A DNA stretch of 64,000 bases, taken from positions 1-64,000 of the forward strand of contig JANWVY010000010.1 of the NCBI GenBank assembly GCA_025056455.1, given 5' to 3'. Below the pieces are notes generated by a model. The model was not told the DNA's origin, ran no database searches, and saw only the letters and a list, made by a program, of their open reading frames with translations. A program made the translations under genes and the position numbers. The stretch's first letter is position 1. Every line of letters begins with the position of its first letter. Shown here in pieces: positions 36,657 through 47,067 of this stretch. Source of the stretch: Bryobacteraceae bacterium. Lineage in GTDB: Bacteria > Acidobacteriota > Terriglobia > Bryobacterales > Bryobacteraceae.

Positions 36657-38144
36657 ATGAATCTGAGTCAGCTGTTTGAACTTTCGCTTCGGGGCCGCCG
36701 CGATTCACCAGCGCTTGAATCTGGCGATCAACGATTCACTTTTGGAGAGCTTGCGGCTCGGGCGGCCAAAATGGCTCATCTTTTACGGCAGCGAGGCCTA
36801 CAGCCCGGCGATCGGTTGTGCGTCTATCTTGCCAACTGCGTCGAAGTCATTGATCTCTATTTAGCCTGCGTGCAACTGGGCGTCATCTATGTCCCGATCA
36901 ACATCCTTTATCGCGACCGTGAGATTTCACACATCGTCGCCGACGCTGAACCGAAGGCCGTCGTTTCCCGCCAGGTCCTGGACAAAGCCGTGCTACAGGG
37001 CGCCTTGCTTTGGCGCCCGGATGAGCTTGTGGCCGAAGCGGCCAAATTCCCCGGACATTTTCCTGCCGAACCACTAGAAGGCGATACCCCAGCAGCGATT
37101 GTTTACACTTCCGGGACCACAGGCGCCGCCAAAGGGGCCGTCCTTACCCACAACAATTTCCTCGTCAACGCTGTCAACCTGCTGGCCTGCTGGCAAATCA
37201 CCGACAAAGACCGCCTTCTGCTGCCGCTGCCCCTGTTTCACGTTCACGGCTTGGGAAACGGCCTTCATTGCTGGCTGGCCAGCGGTTGCCTTTTACGACT
37301 CCTCGAGCGATTCGACCACCAGCGCGCCGTGGAAGAGTTTCTCGACTTCGAGCCCACGGTATTTTTTGCCGTACCCACGATCTATGTCCGGCTGTTAATG
37401 GCGCCTCAAGAGGCGGCTCGCAGAATTGGAAGCCGCATGCGGTTGTTCGTCTCCGGATCCGCTCCTCTTCCACCACAGATTTTCGAGGATTTTCAAATCC
37501 GATTCGGACATGCCATTCTCGAACGCTACGGTATGACCGAAACGCTGATGAACACGAGCAATCCTTATGTCGGCGAGCGGAGGCCGGCAACGGTCGGGAT
37601 TCCGCTGCCTGGGGTTTCGCTCCGGGTGTGCGATCCAAACGGCAAAGATCTGCCCCCGCAAGTTAGCGGTGAACTTTATGTGAGAGGGCCCAATGTCTTC
37701 GCCGGCTACTGGCGCAACCGGGAGGCGACGGCGGCTGCTTTCCAAGAGGGCTGGTTTCGCACCGGTGACATGGGTTTTCGCTCGGCAGATGGTTACTACA
37801 CCATCGAGGGCCGCAAGAGCGACCTGATCATTTGCGGCGGTTTCAACGTCTACCCCCGAGAAATCGAAGATTTTCTCGAGCAACAGCCTCAGGTAGCCGA
37901 AGCAGCTGTGGTCGGCGTGGCCGACCCAGTCAAAGGCGAGGTTCCAGTAGCCTACCTCGTCGCGCGCGGCCCGATCAATCTCGAGGCGCTGGCGCAAGAG
38001 TGCCGCCGGCATCTTGCCTCCTTCAAAATGCCGCGTTCGTTTATTGTGGTGGAGCGTTTACCCCGAAACGCGCTTGGTAAAGTCCAAAAACACCTCCTTG
38101 TCCCCGACCCCGCTCAGGCGGAGAGGAAAGTCTTTCGCAGCTAG
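36657..38144 (+). CDS. Acyl-CoA synthetase, malonyl-CoA synthetase-like
   Basis: A 495-residue AMP-forming ligase (ANL superfamily) that activates a carboxylic acid to an acyl-adenylate and then a CoA thioester. Motifs: IVYTSGTTGAAKGA (P-loop), LPLFHVHGLGNGLH, YGMTET, RTGDMG, GRKSDLIICGGFNVYPREIE (hinge) and the catalytic Lys in LPRNALGKVQK. The short length and the LPLFHVHGLGNGLHCWL region resemble malonyl-CoA synthetase (MatB) and its close relatives more than FadD-type enzymes, but the acid substrate is not certain. Convergent with the TorD gene, the stops overlapping by 4 bases. Confidence 0.85.
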   Translation: MNLSQLFELSLRGRRDSPALESGDQRFTFGELAARAAKMAHLLRQRGLQPGDRLCVYLANCVEVIDLYLACVQLGVIYVPINILYRDREISHIVADAEPKAVVSRQVLDKAVLQGALLWRPDELVAEAAKFPGHFPAEPLEGDTPAAIVYTSGTTGAAKGAVLTHNNFLVNAVNLLACWQITDKDRLLLPLPLFHVHGLGNGLHCWLASGCLLRLLERFDHQRAVEEFLDFEPTVFFAVPTIYVRLLMAPQEAARRIGSRMRLFVSGSAPLPPQIFEDFQIRFGHAILERYGMTETLMNTSNPYVGERRPATVGIPLPGVSLRVCDPNGKDLPPQVSGELYVRGPNVFAGYWRNREATAAAFQEGWFRTGDMGFRSADGYYTIEGRKSDLIICGGFNVYPREIEDFLEQQPQVAEAAVVGVADPVKGEVPVAYLVARGPINLEALAQECRRHLASFKMPRSFIVVERLPRNALGKVQKHLLVPDPAQAERKVFRS

Positions 38145-38689
38145 ACCCCGCCAGCGGCATCCCCTCCCTGGAGCAAACTGATCGTTAAGCCCGCTAACCA
38201 GCGATAAAAGGGGAGCGAAGTATGCCGCTTCAACTCCTGGCAAAAGGCGGGAACCCAGCTCAGATGCTGGGCGCGAAATTCCTCTGCATCTTCGGCTTGA
38301 ATCGTGAGCAAATGGCCATAAAAACTGAGCAGCAGCCCCACATGGTCTGCCGGCTCGTTGGGCCGGGCAGGCTCAATGCCATATCTCCGAAACCAGCCGA
38401 GCGCCGAGTGATGGCTCTCACCCATGAGCCGCGCACCTGGCCCCTGCGCAGACTGCCAGGGCGGGAGGGGAGCCCCTTGCGGAGCCAAAAACAGCCGGAC
38501 ATGTTCCTTTTCCAGCTCCTCCGTCTCCAAGGACGCAAGGGCTTGGGCATCTTCTCGTGCATCCGCAAGAGCCTCTAGTCGCCGCCAGGCCCGGCCCACT
38601 TCCAAGGCATCCGTAGAGAGGAAGCCCAGCCCCGCAAACGTAAACCACTCCGCCCGTAAAGCTGGAGGCAAGACCTGCAAAGCATCCAT
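38141..38689 (-). CDS. TorD-family molybdoenzyme maturation chaperone
   Basis: A 182-residue all-helical protein. The segment ELEKEHVRLFLAP followed by a Pro-rich PLPPWQSA and later HVGLLLSFYGHLL is the pattern of TorD/DmsD/NarJ chaperones (E-Y/H-x-R-L-F...P-P-x-x-S and D-H-x-x). They bind the Tat signal of a molybdopterin enzyme and assist cofactor insertion before export. The gene follows the catalytic molybdoenzyme gene by 9 bases, and that enzyme has a Tat-type leader, so this is its dedicated chaperone. Confidence 0.85.
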   Translation of the reverse strand: MDALQVLPPALRAEWFTFAGLGFLSTDALEVGRAWRRLEALADAREDAQALASLETEELEKEHVRLFLAPQGAPLPPWQSAQGPGARLMGESHHSALGWFRRYGIEPARPNEPADHVGLLLSFYGHLLTIQAEDAEEFRAQHLSWVPAFCQELKRHTSLPFYRWLAGLTISLLQGGDAAGGV

Positions 38690-38698
38690 CGCCCTTTT

Positions 38699-40954
38699 TC
38701 ACCGGTTCACTTTTTCGATCTGCACAACTGCGTCCATAATGCAGGCCGCTCCCCCAAAGTTGCCGCTTTTCACCACATCGTCGATGGTTTGCGAAGGAAT
38801 AAGGTCCCCGTCTCGCGCGCCTTTGCCACCTGCTAGGCTCAAAAGGCGCGAGCGGTGACCGAATCCATGCGCAATCATCACGCAGTCCTCTCGGAGCGTC
38901 TCGGTGAGATGAGCCGGCAGCTCGATTTGACCAACGCGGGAACGCACCCGGACCAGATCGCCCTCGCGAATCCCCAGTTTGGCGGCAAGCGCCGCAGGAA
39001 TCTGCACGTCATTGCTGGGCATCATCTCATGCAGAATCTTGTTGTTTTGCGTGCTGTTGCGCTTGTGTACGGCGGGAATGAAGGTGAGCAGATAGTAGGG
39101 ATATTGAGCCGAAGGCTCCTCGCGCTTGGGCCTCCAAACTGGGAGCGGATCGACCCCACGTTCCGCAAACTGGGGAACGTAAATCTGGCACTTGCCTGTG
39201 TTACCGGGTGTCGCAAAGGTTTCTCGGGGTACAAAAGCAGCAGGCCGACTGGTCAAACCACGTTCCCGAAACTCCGCAAAGTTTTCGCCCAAACCAGCAC
39301 GCCGCACCTTTTCATCGAGCAGAGTGGAAAGGTTGATGAATTCGCCGTTCGGCGTCTTGAAGTATTCGGGAACAAGACGTTTGCCGAGTTCCAGAGCGAC
39401 AAACCCCGCACTGCGCGCTTCAAAGATTGGAGGCGCAACCGCCGTGCGAGGGACAGCTTGAGGGAATTTCGCGTTGTATTCCCTGGTGACAATGTCGTTC
39501 ACTTCGAGATACATCGTTGAAGGCAGAGCGATATCTGCCAGCGTTACCGTATCCGTGGGCAACACATCCATCGTCACCAGAAACGGAATCGTTTTGAGCG
39601 CCCGCTCCATTTGCTGGGGCTGCGGGAAACCGAGGGCGGTGTAGCCGTTGACGAAAGCGAACTGAATCATGCCCGGGAACCGGTTCAGGATTCCATCAGC
39701 CAGCGTGGAGAACATTCCACCACCATCTTCGAGCACCAAGGGCAATTTGTCCTTCCCGTCCACCCGGCGTCCGCTCCTTGGCGGATAAGGGGGCGGCGGG
39801 TAGATGGCGTCGACGCCAGGCACTGAAATCGAACGGGCAAAATAGCGTCCTCCTGGGCGGTCAATCGTACCGGCGAGGATGTTGAGAATGGTGATGGCCT
39901 GCATCAGCTGCGAGGCGTTGGCGTAATTGGCGCAAAGCGTCTTTTTGTGAGCCGGTACAATGGCCGGCCGATTAGTACCAAACTCTCGCGCAATCCGCCG
40001 TATATCGGCCGCAGGAACCGAACTGATCTCCTCGGCCCACTCTGGGGTGTAACGCTGGAAGTGCTCCCGGATCTCCCGCTCGAACTGACCAAAATTGGTG
40101 TATTTGTCAACAAATTCTTTGTGAAAGAGATTTTCGTTGAGCAGGACGTGAATCATGGCCAGCGCCACGGCTAGATCCGTGCCTGGCTTGATGCTAAAGT
40201 GCTCGTCGGCGAAACGCGCCGTGGCCGAGTACTGCGGGTTGAACAGCACTACTTTGGCGCCGTTGGCCTTGGCATTCACCAGATCATTCGCGTAGACAAT
40301 TTTCGCCTTCGCGAGAATATCCCACCCAAACAGCAAAATATACTTCGCATTGGCGAAATCAATGCACCAGCTCTTGCCTCCCGTCATGTAGCGCTGCACA
40401 ATCCGGTCAGCCAGGAAGCATTCATCAATGTGGTCAATCCGGTTCACAACCCCAAGCGCGTTCAGTAAGCGGACCAGTACATCGGGACTCGGAAGAGTCA
40501 CAAACAGCAACGACTCGGCGCCATACTGCCTCCTGGCATCCTCGATCTTTTGAGCAATCGTATCCAGGGCCTCGGTCCAGGAAATCCTCACCCAGCCTGG
40601 ATCCTCGTCGAACCCCTTGCGCGGATTGGTCCGCTTCATCGGGTATTTCAAACGGTCTGGATCGTAAAGAAAATCCGCGGCCGCAGCGCCTTTGCCGCAG
40701 AGCTTCCCTCCACCCGAGAGATCGCCAGGAAGTCCTTCCACAAAACGGATCACGCCATCTTCGAGGGTGATCTTTAAGCCGCACGCCGGCGAGCACACGC
40801 CACAGGCGCTGACAACAGTCTGAACTGTGGCAGCTCGTAACTGCGCCGGCCGAAACCATTGTGAGAGCCCTGCCAGCAGGGGGCTTGTGATCGCCGAGGC
40901 GGCAGCCCCGGCCGAAACGTTCAGCCACTCCCGTCTCGAGATCGACATATTCAC
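38699..40954 (-). CDS. Periplasmic molybdopterin oxidoreductase, catalytic subunit (Psr/Phs/Ttr-like)
   Basis: A 751-residue member of the DMSO-reductase family. It starts with a Tat signal (SISRREWLNVSAGAAAS) for folded export. A [4Fe-4S] site is formed by C51, C54, C58 and C86 (CGVCSPACG...LCGKG). The molybdenum ligand is probably C179 (HIDECFLAD). The remainder has the usual bis-MGD-binding regions (FGWDILAKAK; HGFGHRSR). Overall pattern fits the polysulfide/thiosulfate/tetrathionate/arsenate group, but the substrate cannot be assigned. Its start overlaps the FeS-subunit stop by 4 bases; the TorD chaperone follows. No NrfD/PsrC-type membrane subunit is adjacent. Confidence 0.87.
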   Translation of the reverse strand: MNMSISRREWLNVSAGAAASAITSPLLAGLSQWFRPAQLRAATVQTVVSACGVCSPACGLKITLEDGVIRFVEGLPGDLSGGGKLCGKGAAAADFLYDPDRLKYPMKRTNPRKGFDEDPGWVRISWTEALDTIAQKIEDARRQYGAESLLFVTLPSPDVLVRLLNALGVVNRIDHIDECFLADRIVQRYMTGGKSWCIDFANAKYILLFGWDILAKAKIVYANDLVNAKANGAKVVLFNPQYSATARFADEHFSIKPGTDLAVALAMIHVLLNENLFHKEFVDKYTNFGQFEREIREHFQRYTPEWAEEISSVPAADIRRIAREFGTNRPAIVPAHKKTLCANYANASQLMQAITILNILAGTIDRPGGRYFARSISVPGVDAIYPPPPYPPRSGRRVDGKDKLPLVLEDGGGMFSTLADGILNRFPGMIQFAFVNGYTALGFPQPQQMERALKTIPFLVTMDVLPTDTVTLADIALPSTMYLEVNDIVTREYNAKFPQAVPRTAVAPPIFEARSAGFVALELGKRLVPEYFKTPNGEFINLSTLLDEKVRRAGLGENFAEFRERGLTSRPAAFVPRETFATPGNTGKCQIYVPQFAERGVDPLPVWRPKREEPSAQYPYYLLTFIPAVHKRNSTQNNKILHEMMPSNDVQIPAALAAKLGIREGDLVRVRSRVGQIELPAHLTETLREDCVMIAHGFGHRSRLLSLAGGKGARDGDLIPSQTIDDVVKSGNFGGAACIMDAVVQIEKVNR

Positions 40955-41502
40955 CTCCCCGGAGCCGGCCAGCCGTCGGCCACGAACCGAATTCTCGGTC
41001 GCGTGGTCTGTGGAGAATTGAAGTTTTCAATCATGGCAACGCCAACATTTGCAATCTCGGCCCATGGCTTGAACTGAAGCGCACCAGTGGGACACACCGT
41101 AGCGCAAGCGGGTTCAAGCCCCAGCTCCAGCCGGTCGTAACACATCGTGCACTTCATCATCTTTCCCGTCTTTTCGTTAAAGGATGGTGCTCCGTAAGGA
41201 CAGAACCGCTCGCAAAGCCGGCACCCAACGCATTTCGATTCGTCGATGATGACCGCGCCGTCCTCTTGTCGCCGGTACATGGCCTTCACGGGACAGGCCC
41301 GCAAACAGAGTGGGTTATCGCAATGGTTGCAAGCCATCGAGATGGCTTGTGTGCGCACATGAGGCCAGTGGCCCATTTCTTTCACGCGCACTTTGCGATA
41401 CTGTACGCCTGGCTCCAACCTGTTCCATTGCTTGCAGGCTGCCTCGCAGGCGCGGCATTCGATGCATCGTTTGGCATCGTACAACCAACCATAGGTAGCC
41501 AT
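40951..41502 (-). CDS. Four-cluster ferredoxin subunit of the molybdoenzyme (DmsB/PsrB-like)
   Basis: About 183 residues from the ATG at 41502; a GTG 18 bases upstream is in frame but its ribosome site would abut the codon. Four cysteine clusters can be seen: CIECRACEAAC (13-23), CNHCDNPLCLRACP, CVGCRLCERFCP, and CTMCYDRLELGLEPACATVCP shared in the usual interleaved manner, giving four [4Fe-4S] centres. It passes electrons between a quinol-linked partner and the catalytic subunit. No signal peptide, as expected for a subunit that hitch-hikes through Tat with the catalytic partner. First gene of the operon FeS-catalytic-TorD. Confidence 0.9.
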   Translation of the reverse strand: MATYGWLYDAKRCIECRACEAACKQWNRLEPGVQYRKVRVKEMGHWPHVRTQAISMACNHCDNPLCLRACPVKAMYRRQEDGAVIIDESKCVGCRLCERFCPYGAPSFNEKTGKMMKCTMCYDRLELGLEPACATVCPTGALQFKPWAEIANVGVAMIENFNSPQTTRPRIRFVADGWPAPGR

Positions 41503-41654
41503 AACGCAACCGCCACCCACTCCCCAAGCAAACCAAGAACCAGTTCAGAAGCCCAGATTGTCAACGGTTTAGCCAGAGCTTCTTCCGCGGCTGGGCGAGC
41601 CAACCCATTTCTGTTGCGCGATCTCGCCGAAGGGAATTCCAACAGATACTTGAA

Positions 41655-43100
41655 CTATGTCGAAGTATCCATCAGCTGCCTTGCCCGGATTACTCGTCCG
41701 CACTCCCACCGCCATACCGCTAGCCCTTGAATCACAACAAAAAGCAGAGCCGCATCCTGCATGGCGTGAAACAGAAACAGATGCCTTGTCGTTTCCCGGC
41801 AATCGGCGAGGGCCCCCAGGAGGAACTCAATCGCCGCTAGGCCTGAGAAAACGACCGCCGTCCCTAGGCTCCGTCTCGCACTTCCCCACACCGTGAACAG
41901 AAAAGCCAGACCAAGGGCGATCAGAAAGCTTCCATACAGCCTTGGGCGTCGTTGAAAAATCGCCCTCTTGATGTTGCTCCAAACAGCGAACGCTTCACTC
42001 CTGGCGCGCGGGGGCTGACTCGAGGTGACAGTAAAATTGCCAAATCCCTCAGGCCTTTGTAAAGCAGATTCCTCCAGCGCCGCCCCAATCAAGCGAGCTG
42101 CTACACCTGGGTGTTTCCCGTAGTGGCGGACGAGCTGGACGTGCGAAGGCAGATTCCCAAAATCTGCCCGCAAAGCGCCTTGGCGCATTGCGGACTCGGG
42201 GTGGAAGGCGTCCTTTCCTGCATATCGCGCCAAGTTTTCCGGCAAGCCCAGCTCTCGCAACACCGCCTTCGCATCCGGGGCTTTCGGCAACAACTCAGCG
42301 AAAATCACGTTGTAAGCCGCGTAAGCGCGGTATTCAGGTGGTAGGTAGCGAAGACAGGCAGCGGCCATCGCCGTCAGAAGTAGCGCAGCAAGCACACGGA
42401 CGCGTCTGCCGAGAGCCGCTGCCAGGTTCGGATCCAACAGGAGCCAGGGCGCCAGCAACACAACTAGCACCGCGTGCTGCGCTTTGGACGTCAGAAACAA
42501 TCCGCAGACAACGAGAAACGCAAAAGCATTGTTTCTGGGCTTGCCTACTCCCGCTGCCAGACGCAGGTAAAGAGCGATCAAAAGCAGCAGAAACAGCAAA
42601 GAAGCCGTGTCGGTATAGAAAGAGTTGAAATAGGAAAAGTAGCTGACATCACACCAGACCAGCAGCAGCAAACCCCAGGCCACCACCGGGCGGCGGCCCG
42701 GCAGCTGAGCGAGAACCGGATACAGGATATAGAGCGTTGCCAGAAACACCGCAAGGTGCGTCAAGCCTGCCCAGCGCAAGTCGTAACCAGCACCCGCGAG
42801 ATAAGCTACCGCCACTACCGACGGCGCAAGCAGAAGAAGCTCAGAAGAAAGGACACGAAATTGTGGCCTTTGTGACCGGTCGGCGCGCCAGTGCTGCACA
42901 ACGTAGCTAAAATAGGGCGCTGGATGATCCGGTTCGGCACGAAAAATGGAGAATGCGTTCGATACATTGCCAAAATCCCCGTTGTCGGCCAAGCCAACGA
43001 TAGGTTCAACGAGCAGCTGCGAACCTAAAATGACCCCAGCAATCCACAAGGGAATCCAACGCCGCCGGTCTAGCCGCGTGCGCTGAGTCTCGTCTGGCAA
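41655..43100 (-). CDS. Polytopic membrane protein, GT-C/WsfD-like
   Basis: A 481-residue protein with about 11 hydrophobic helices. The start is a TTG at 43100 preceded by GGGAGG with 4 bases of spacing. After helix 1 comes the periplasmic phrase GLADNGDFGNVSNAF, with acidic residues placed as in GT-C glycosyltransferases; a similar DNGDF motif occurs in proteins annotated as hexose transferases of the WsfD type. Later SYFNSFYTDTASL and an extended loop (about 260-370) lie between helices. A lipid-linked sugar transfer role in envelope glycan synthesis is possible, not shown. No glycan gene is adjacent. Confidence 0.65.
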   Translation of the reverse strand: MPDETQRTRLDRRRWIPLWIAGVILGSQLLVEPIVGLADNGDFGNVSNAFSIFRAEPDHPAPYFSYVVQHWRADRSQRPQFRVLSSELLLLAPSVVAVAYLAGAGYDLRWAGLTHLAVFLATLYILYPVLAQLPGRRPVVAWGLLLLVWCDVSYFSYFNSFYTDTASLLFLLLLIALYLRLAAGVGKPRNNAFAFLVVCGLFLTSKAQHAVLVVLLAPWLLLDPNLAAALGRRVRVLAALLLTAMAAACLRYLPPEYRAYAAYNVIFAELLPKAPDAKAVLRELGLPENLARYAGKDAFHPESAMRQGALRADFGNLPSHVQLVRHYGKHPGVAARLIGAALEESALQRPEGFGNFTVTSSQPPRARSEAFAVWSNIKRAIFQRRPRLYGSFLIALGLAFLFTVWGSARRSLGTAVVFSGLAAIEFLLGALADCRETTRHLFLFHAMQDAALLFVVIQGLAVWRWECGRVIRARQLMDTST

Positions 43101-43372
43101 GCATCCTCCCTAGTTCCACAAAGGGAGCACGAGGTTCCCCTCGTTTTAGGATGACATCACGGAGGTATTTTGCCCAAGCGCCGGTCTTGAAAGGGGCAAA
43201 GGGACGTACGGAAGGGAAAGACCAGAGGGGCTTGCTAGTACCAAAAGTGAACGTGGCGATTCGACCCCACTCGGAGTTGCATCGCGCTCATCGTCCAAAT
43301 CTTCGCCGTACGGTCAGCTCACTGCAAACATCGCCGACTGAGCGCGCTTCCGGCTGCAGCTTCCACCCGAGC

Positions 43373-43449
<77 letters not shown>

Positions 43450-43454
43450 TACAT

Positions 43455-43484
43455 ATGCTAGCAATCCGAGCTCGGCAGGGTCAA
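43455..43484 (-). promoter_or_regulatory. Sigma-70-type promoter of the initiator tRNA
   Basis: On the minus strand TTGACC (43484-43479), an 18-base spacer and TAGCAT (43460-43455) precede the tRNA. The predicted transcription start falls at about 43448, at or within a base of the mature 5' end. Confidence 0.5.
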
Positions 43485-43579
43485 CCACGAGGGCCAATTT
43501 CGTTCATCGTTCTGAAAATTTCTGCTTCGCTTCCGCCCTTGCCAGCGGAACCAGCCGCTACCTCAGCACCGCCACCGCT

Positions 43580-44974
43580 TTAGAAGTCCGCATGACCCGG
43601 CGTCCGGGGGAAGGGGATGACGTCGCGGATGTTCTTCATGCCCGTTACATACATCATCATGCGTTCGAATCCGAGGCCAAAGCCGGAGTGCTCCACACCA
43701 CCATACCGCCGGAGGTCCAGATACCACCAATAGTCCTCCTCCTTTAGGCCCAACTCTCGAATGCGCGCGACAAGCACCTCTTCGCGCTCCTCGCGCTGGC
43801 TGCCGCCAATGATTTCGCCAATTCCCGGCGCGAGAACGTCCATGGCGCGCACGGTTTTGCCATCCTCGTTCAAGCGCATGTAGAAGGCTTTGATCTGTTT
43901 GGGATAATCCGTCACAATCACCGGCTTGCGGAAGGTTTCCTCGGTGAGATAGCGCTCGTGCTCGCTTTGCAGGTCGTTTCCCCAAGCTACGGGGAATTCC
44001 CACTGCCGACTGGCCTGGCTCAGAATCTTGACGGCTTCCGTGTAGGGCAGGCGCACGAAATCACTTGAGGCCACATGTTCAAGCGTCGCGAGCAGGTCCG
44101 GCTCGTAGCGTTGCTGAAAGAATTCCAAGTCCGCCGCACAGTGATCCATCACGTAGGTGATGAGATACTTCAAAAACTCCTCAGCAAGCTCCATGTTGCC
44201 CGTGAGGTCACAGAAAGCCATTTCTGGCTCGATCATCCAAAACTCCGCCAGATGGCGCGGCGTATTGGAATTTTCCGCGCGGAACGTGGGACCAAACGTG
44301 TAGACATTGCTAAAGGCGAGGGCGAAGATTTCCGCTTCAAGTTGACCGCTGACCGTCAGATAGGCGGGCTTTCCGAAAAAATCCTGCGAGTAATCAATCG
44401 CGCCCGTAGTCGGCAGCCGGGGCGGGTTCGACAGATCCAGCGTCGTAACTTGAAACATTGCGCCTGCGCCTTCGGCGTCCGAGGTGGTTAAGATCGGCGT
44501 GTGTACATACAAAAATCCGCGCTCTTGAAAAAACTTGTGCACAGCGAAAGCCAGTGCGTTGCGCACGCGAAAGACCGCGCCAAAGGTGTTGCTGCGAGCG
44601 CGAAAGTGGCCAAACTCGCGCAGGGTTTCGAGTGTGTGCTTCTTTTTCTGAAGGGGATAGCTTTCTGGCGGCGCAGCGCCGAGCAGCTCTAGGGAGTGGC
44701 CTCGCAATTCGACCGCTTGACCTTTCCCAGGTGATTCGACCATCTCGCCTTCGACACGAATGCAGGCGCCGGTGGTGACCTTGGCGATCAGGTCCGCGGG
44801 CGCCCGGTCCGCCTCCATCACCACTTGCAGGTCTTTCAGGCAGGAGCCGTCGTTGATTTGAATGAAATGCACACCCTTGCTATCGCGCCGTGTCTTGACC
44901 CAGCCGCGGGCAGTAACCGCAGTGCCAGGCGCGAGTTGGAGCAAGTTCCGGATCGATTCATGGCTCTTGATCAT
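43580..44974 (-). CDS. asnS: Asparaginyl-tRNA synthetase
   Basis: A 464-residue class IIb synthetase that charges tRNA-Asn. Residues about 1-110 are the OB-fold anticodon-binding domain ([22 protein letters not shown]). The catalytic domain shows motif 2 ([21 protein letters not shown]) and motif 3 ([21 protein letters not shown]). Length matches bacterial AsnS, and the [12 protein letters not shown] wording separates it from AspS. The 169 bases upstream separate it from metW on the same strand. Confidence 0.95.
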   Translation of the reverse strand: MIKSHESIRNLLQLAPGTAVTARGWVKTRRDSKGVHFIQINDGSCLKDLQVVMEADRAPADLIAKVTTGACIRVEGEMVESPGKGQAVELRGHSLELLGAAPPESYPLQKKKHTLETLREFGHFRARSNTFGAVFRVRNALAFAVHKFFQERGFLYVHTPILTTSDAEGAGAMFQVTTLDLSNPPRLPTTGAIDYSQDFFGKPAYLTVSGQLEAEIFALAFSNVYTFGPTFRAENSNTPRHLAEFWMIEPEMAFCDLTGNMELAEEFLKYLITYVMDHCAADLEFFQQRYEPDLLATLEHVASSDFVRLPYTEAVKILSQASRQWEFPVAWGNDLQSEHERYLTEETFRKPVIVTDYPKQIKAFYMRLNEDGKTVRAMDVLAPGIGEIIGGSQREEREEVLVARIRELGLKEEDYWWYLDLRRYGGVEHSGFGLGFERMMMYVTGMKNIRDVIPFPRTPGHADF

Positions 44975-45143
44975 AGAGGCAAAGCTTCATTATGGCCTGA
45001 TCCCACCCCGTGGGATGAGCGGAACGAACCCGCGCCGCCAAGACGACAAGTCCAGGCTTTCAAACGCCGCTGAAGCCCAGGCCCTCGTTAACCCGTTTTG
45101 CCAGAACACTCTGCGGCAAAGGCGCAGATTGCCTGCACGCCAA

Positions 45144-45779
45144 TCAAGTCGAGCGGATCAAATATACAGCCACTTCGGCCAGCAAATTCGGAAGGAAGCG
45201 GACTCTGCGGTTTCCCGCCAGGTAATACCGCCGCTCAATCTTCCAGCGCTGCTCGGCGCAAAGGATTTCGAAATCCTCCACGGTCAAAAAATGGATGTTC
45301 GGGGAATCGTACCAGTTGTGGGGGAAGAGCGCAGTTTTCGGGGCTCGTCCACTGACCAAATGCGACCAGCGGACACGCCAGTGGCCGAAGTTCGGGAAGG
45401 CGACAATGATGCGCTTGCCCACCCGCAGCATCTCCCGGAGCACTTGGAGAGGCCGTTGCGTTTGTTGCAGAGTTTGACTGAGAATCACGTAATCGAAGGT
45501 GTGGTCGGGATAATCGGCCAGGCCCTGGTTGATGTCGCCTTGATAGACCGAAACGCCGCGGGCGATGGCCTTCTGCACAAGATCGCGAGATATTTCTACG
45601 CCGCGCGCACGTACGCGCTTGTTGTTCACCAACCACTCCAGCAGCTCGCCATCACCGCAGCCTAGATCGAGCACCAGAGAGCCTGGCTCCACCAGTTCGC
45701 TGATGATGGCGTAATCCTCGCGGCCCAGCACCTGCTTAACAAGCCGGTGAGCGATGAGCGATTGCGCGAGTGCCTGCAT
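45144..45779 (-). CDS. metW: MetW-type methyltransferase-like protein
   Basis: A 211-residue Rossmann protein with SAM-binding motif LVLDLGCGDGELLEWLV and the MetW-typical VILSQTLQQTQRPLQVLREMLRVGKRIIVAFPNFGHWRVR. MetW is regularly encoded with MetX and is needed for, or enhances, homoserine acylation in methionine synthesis, although its own chemistry is not settled. It begins 3 bases after the metX stop, so they form an operon. The DYVILSQTLQQ segment and PNFGHW loop make MetW much more likely than a generic methyltransferase. Confidence 0.9.
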   Translation of the reverse strand: MQALAQSLIAHRLVKQVLGREDYAIISELVEPGSLVLDLGCGDGELLEWLVNNKRVRARGVEISRDLVQKAIARGVSVYQGDINQGLADYPDHTFDYVILSQTLQQTQRPLQVLREMLRVGKRIIVAFPNFGHWRVRWSHLVSGRAPKTALFPHNWYDSPNIHFLTVEDFEILCAEQRWKIERRYYLAGNRRVRFLPNLLAEVAVYLIRST

Positions 45780-45782
45780 CTT

Positions 45783-46934
<1,152 letters not shown>

Positions 46935-47067
46935 AGCAACTGCGCTGCCAGCTCCGTTTCGCTCAACCTAGACTTCATCCGGCACTGCCTGCGTCTGGGA
47001 TAAAATACCCCAACAAGTGCCAGTGGTAAGCGTCTATACTTGTAAACAAGGTGGAGGAGCTGTTCCC

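Noticed and set aside
46935-47067. Possible SAM or methionine riboswitch between metX and ctpA
   Set aside because: The gap is too short and lacks the conserved helices of known SAM riboswitch classes.
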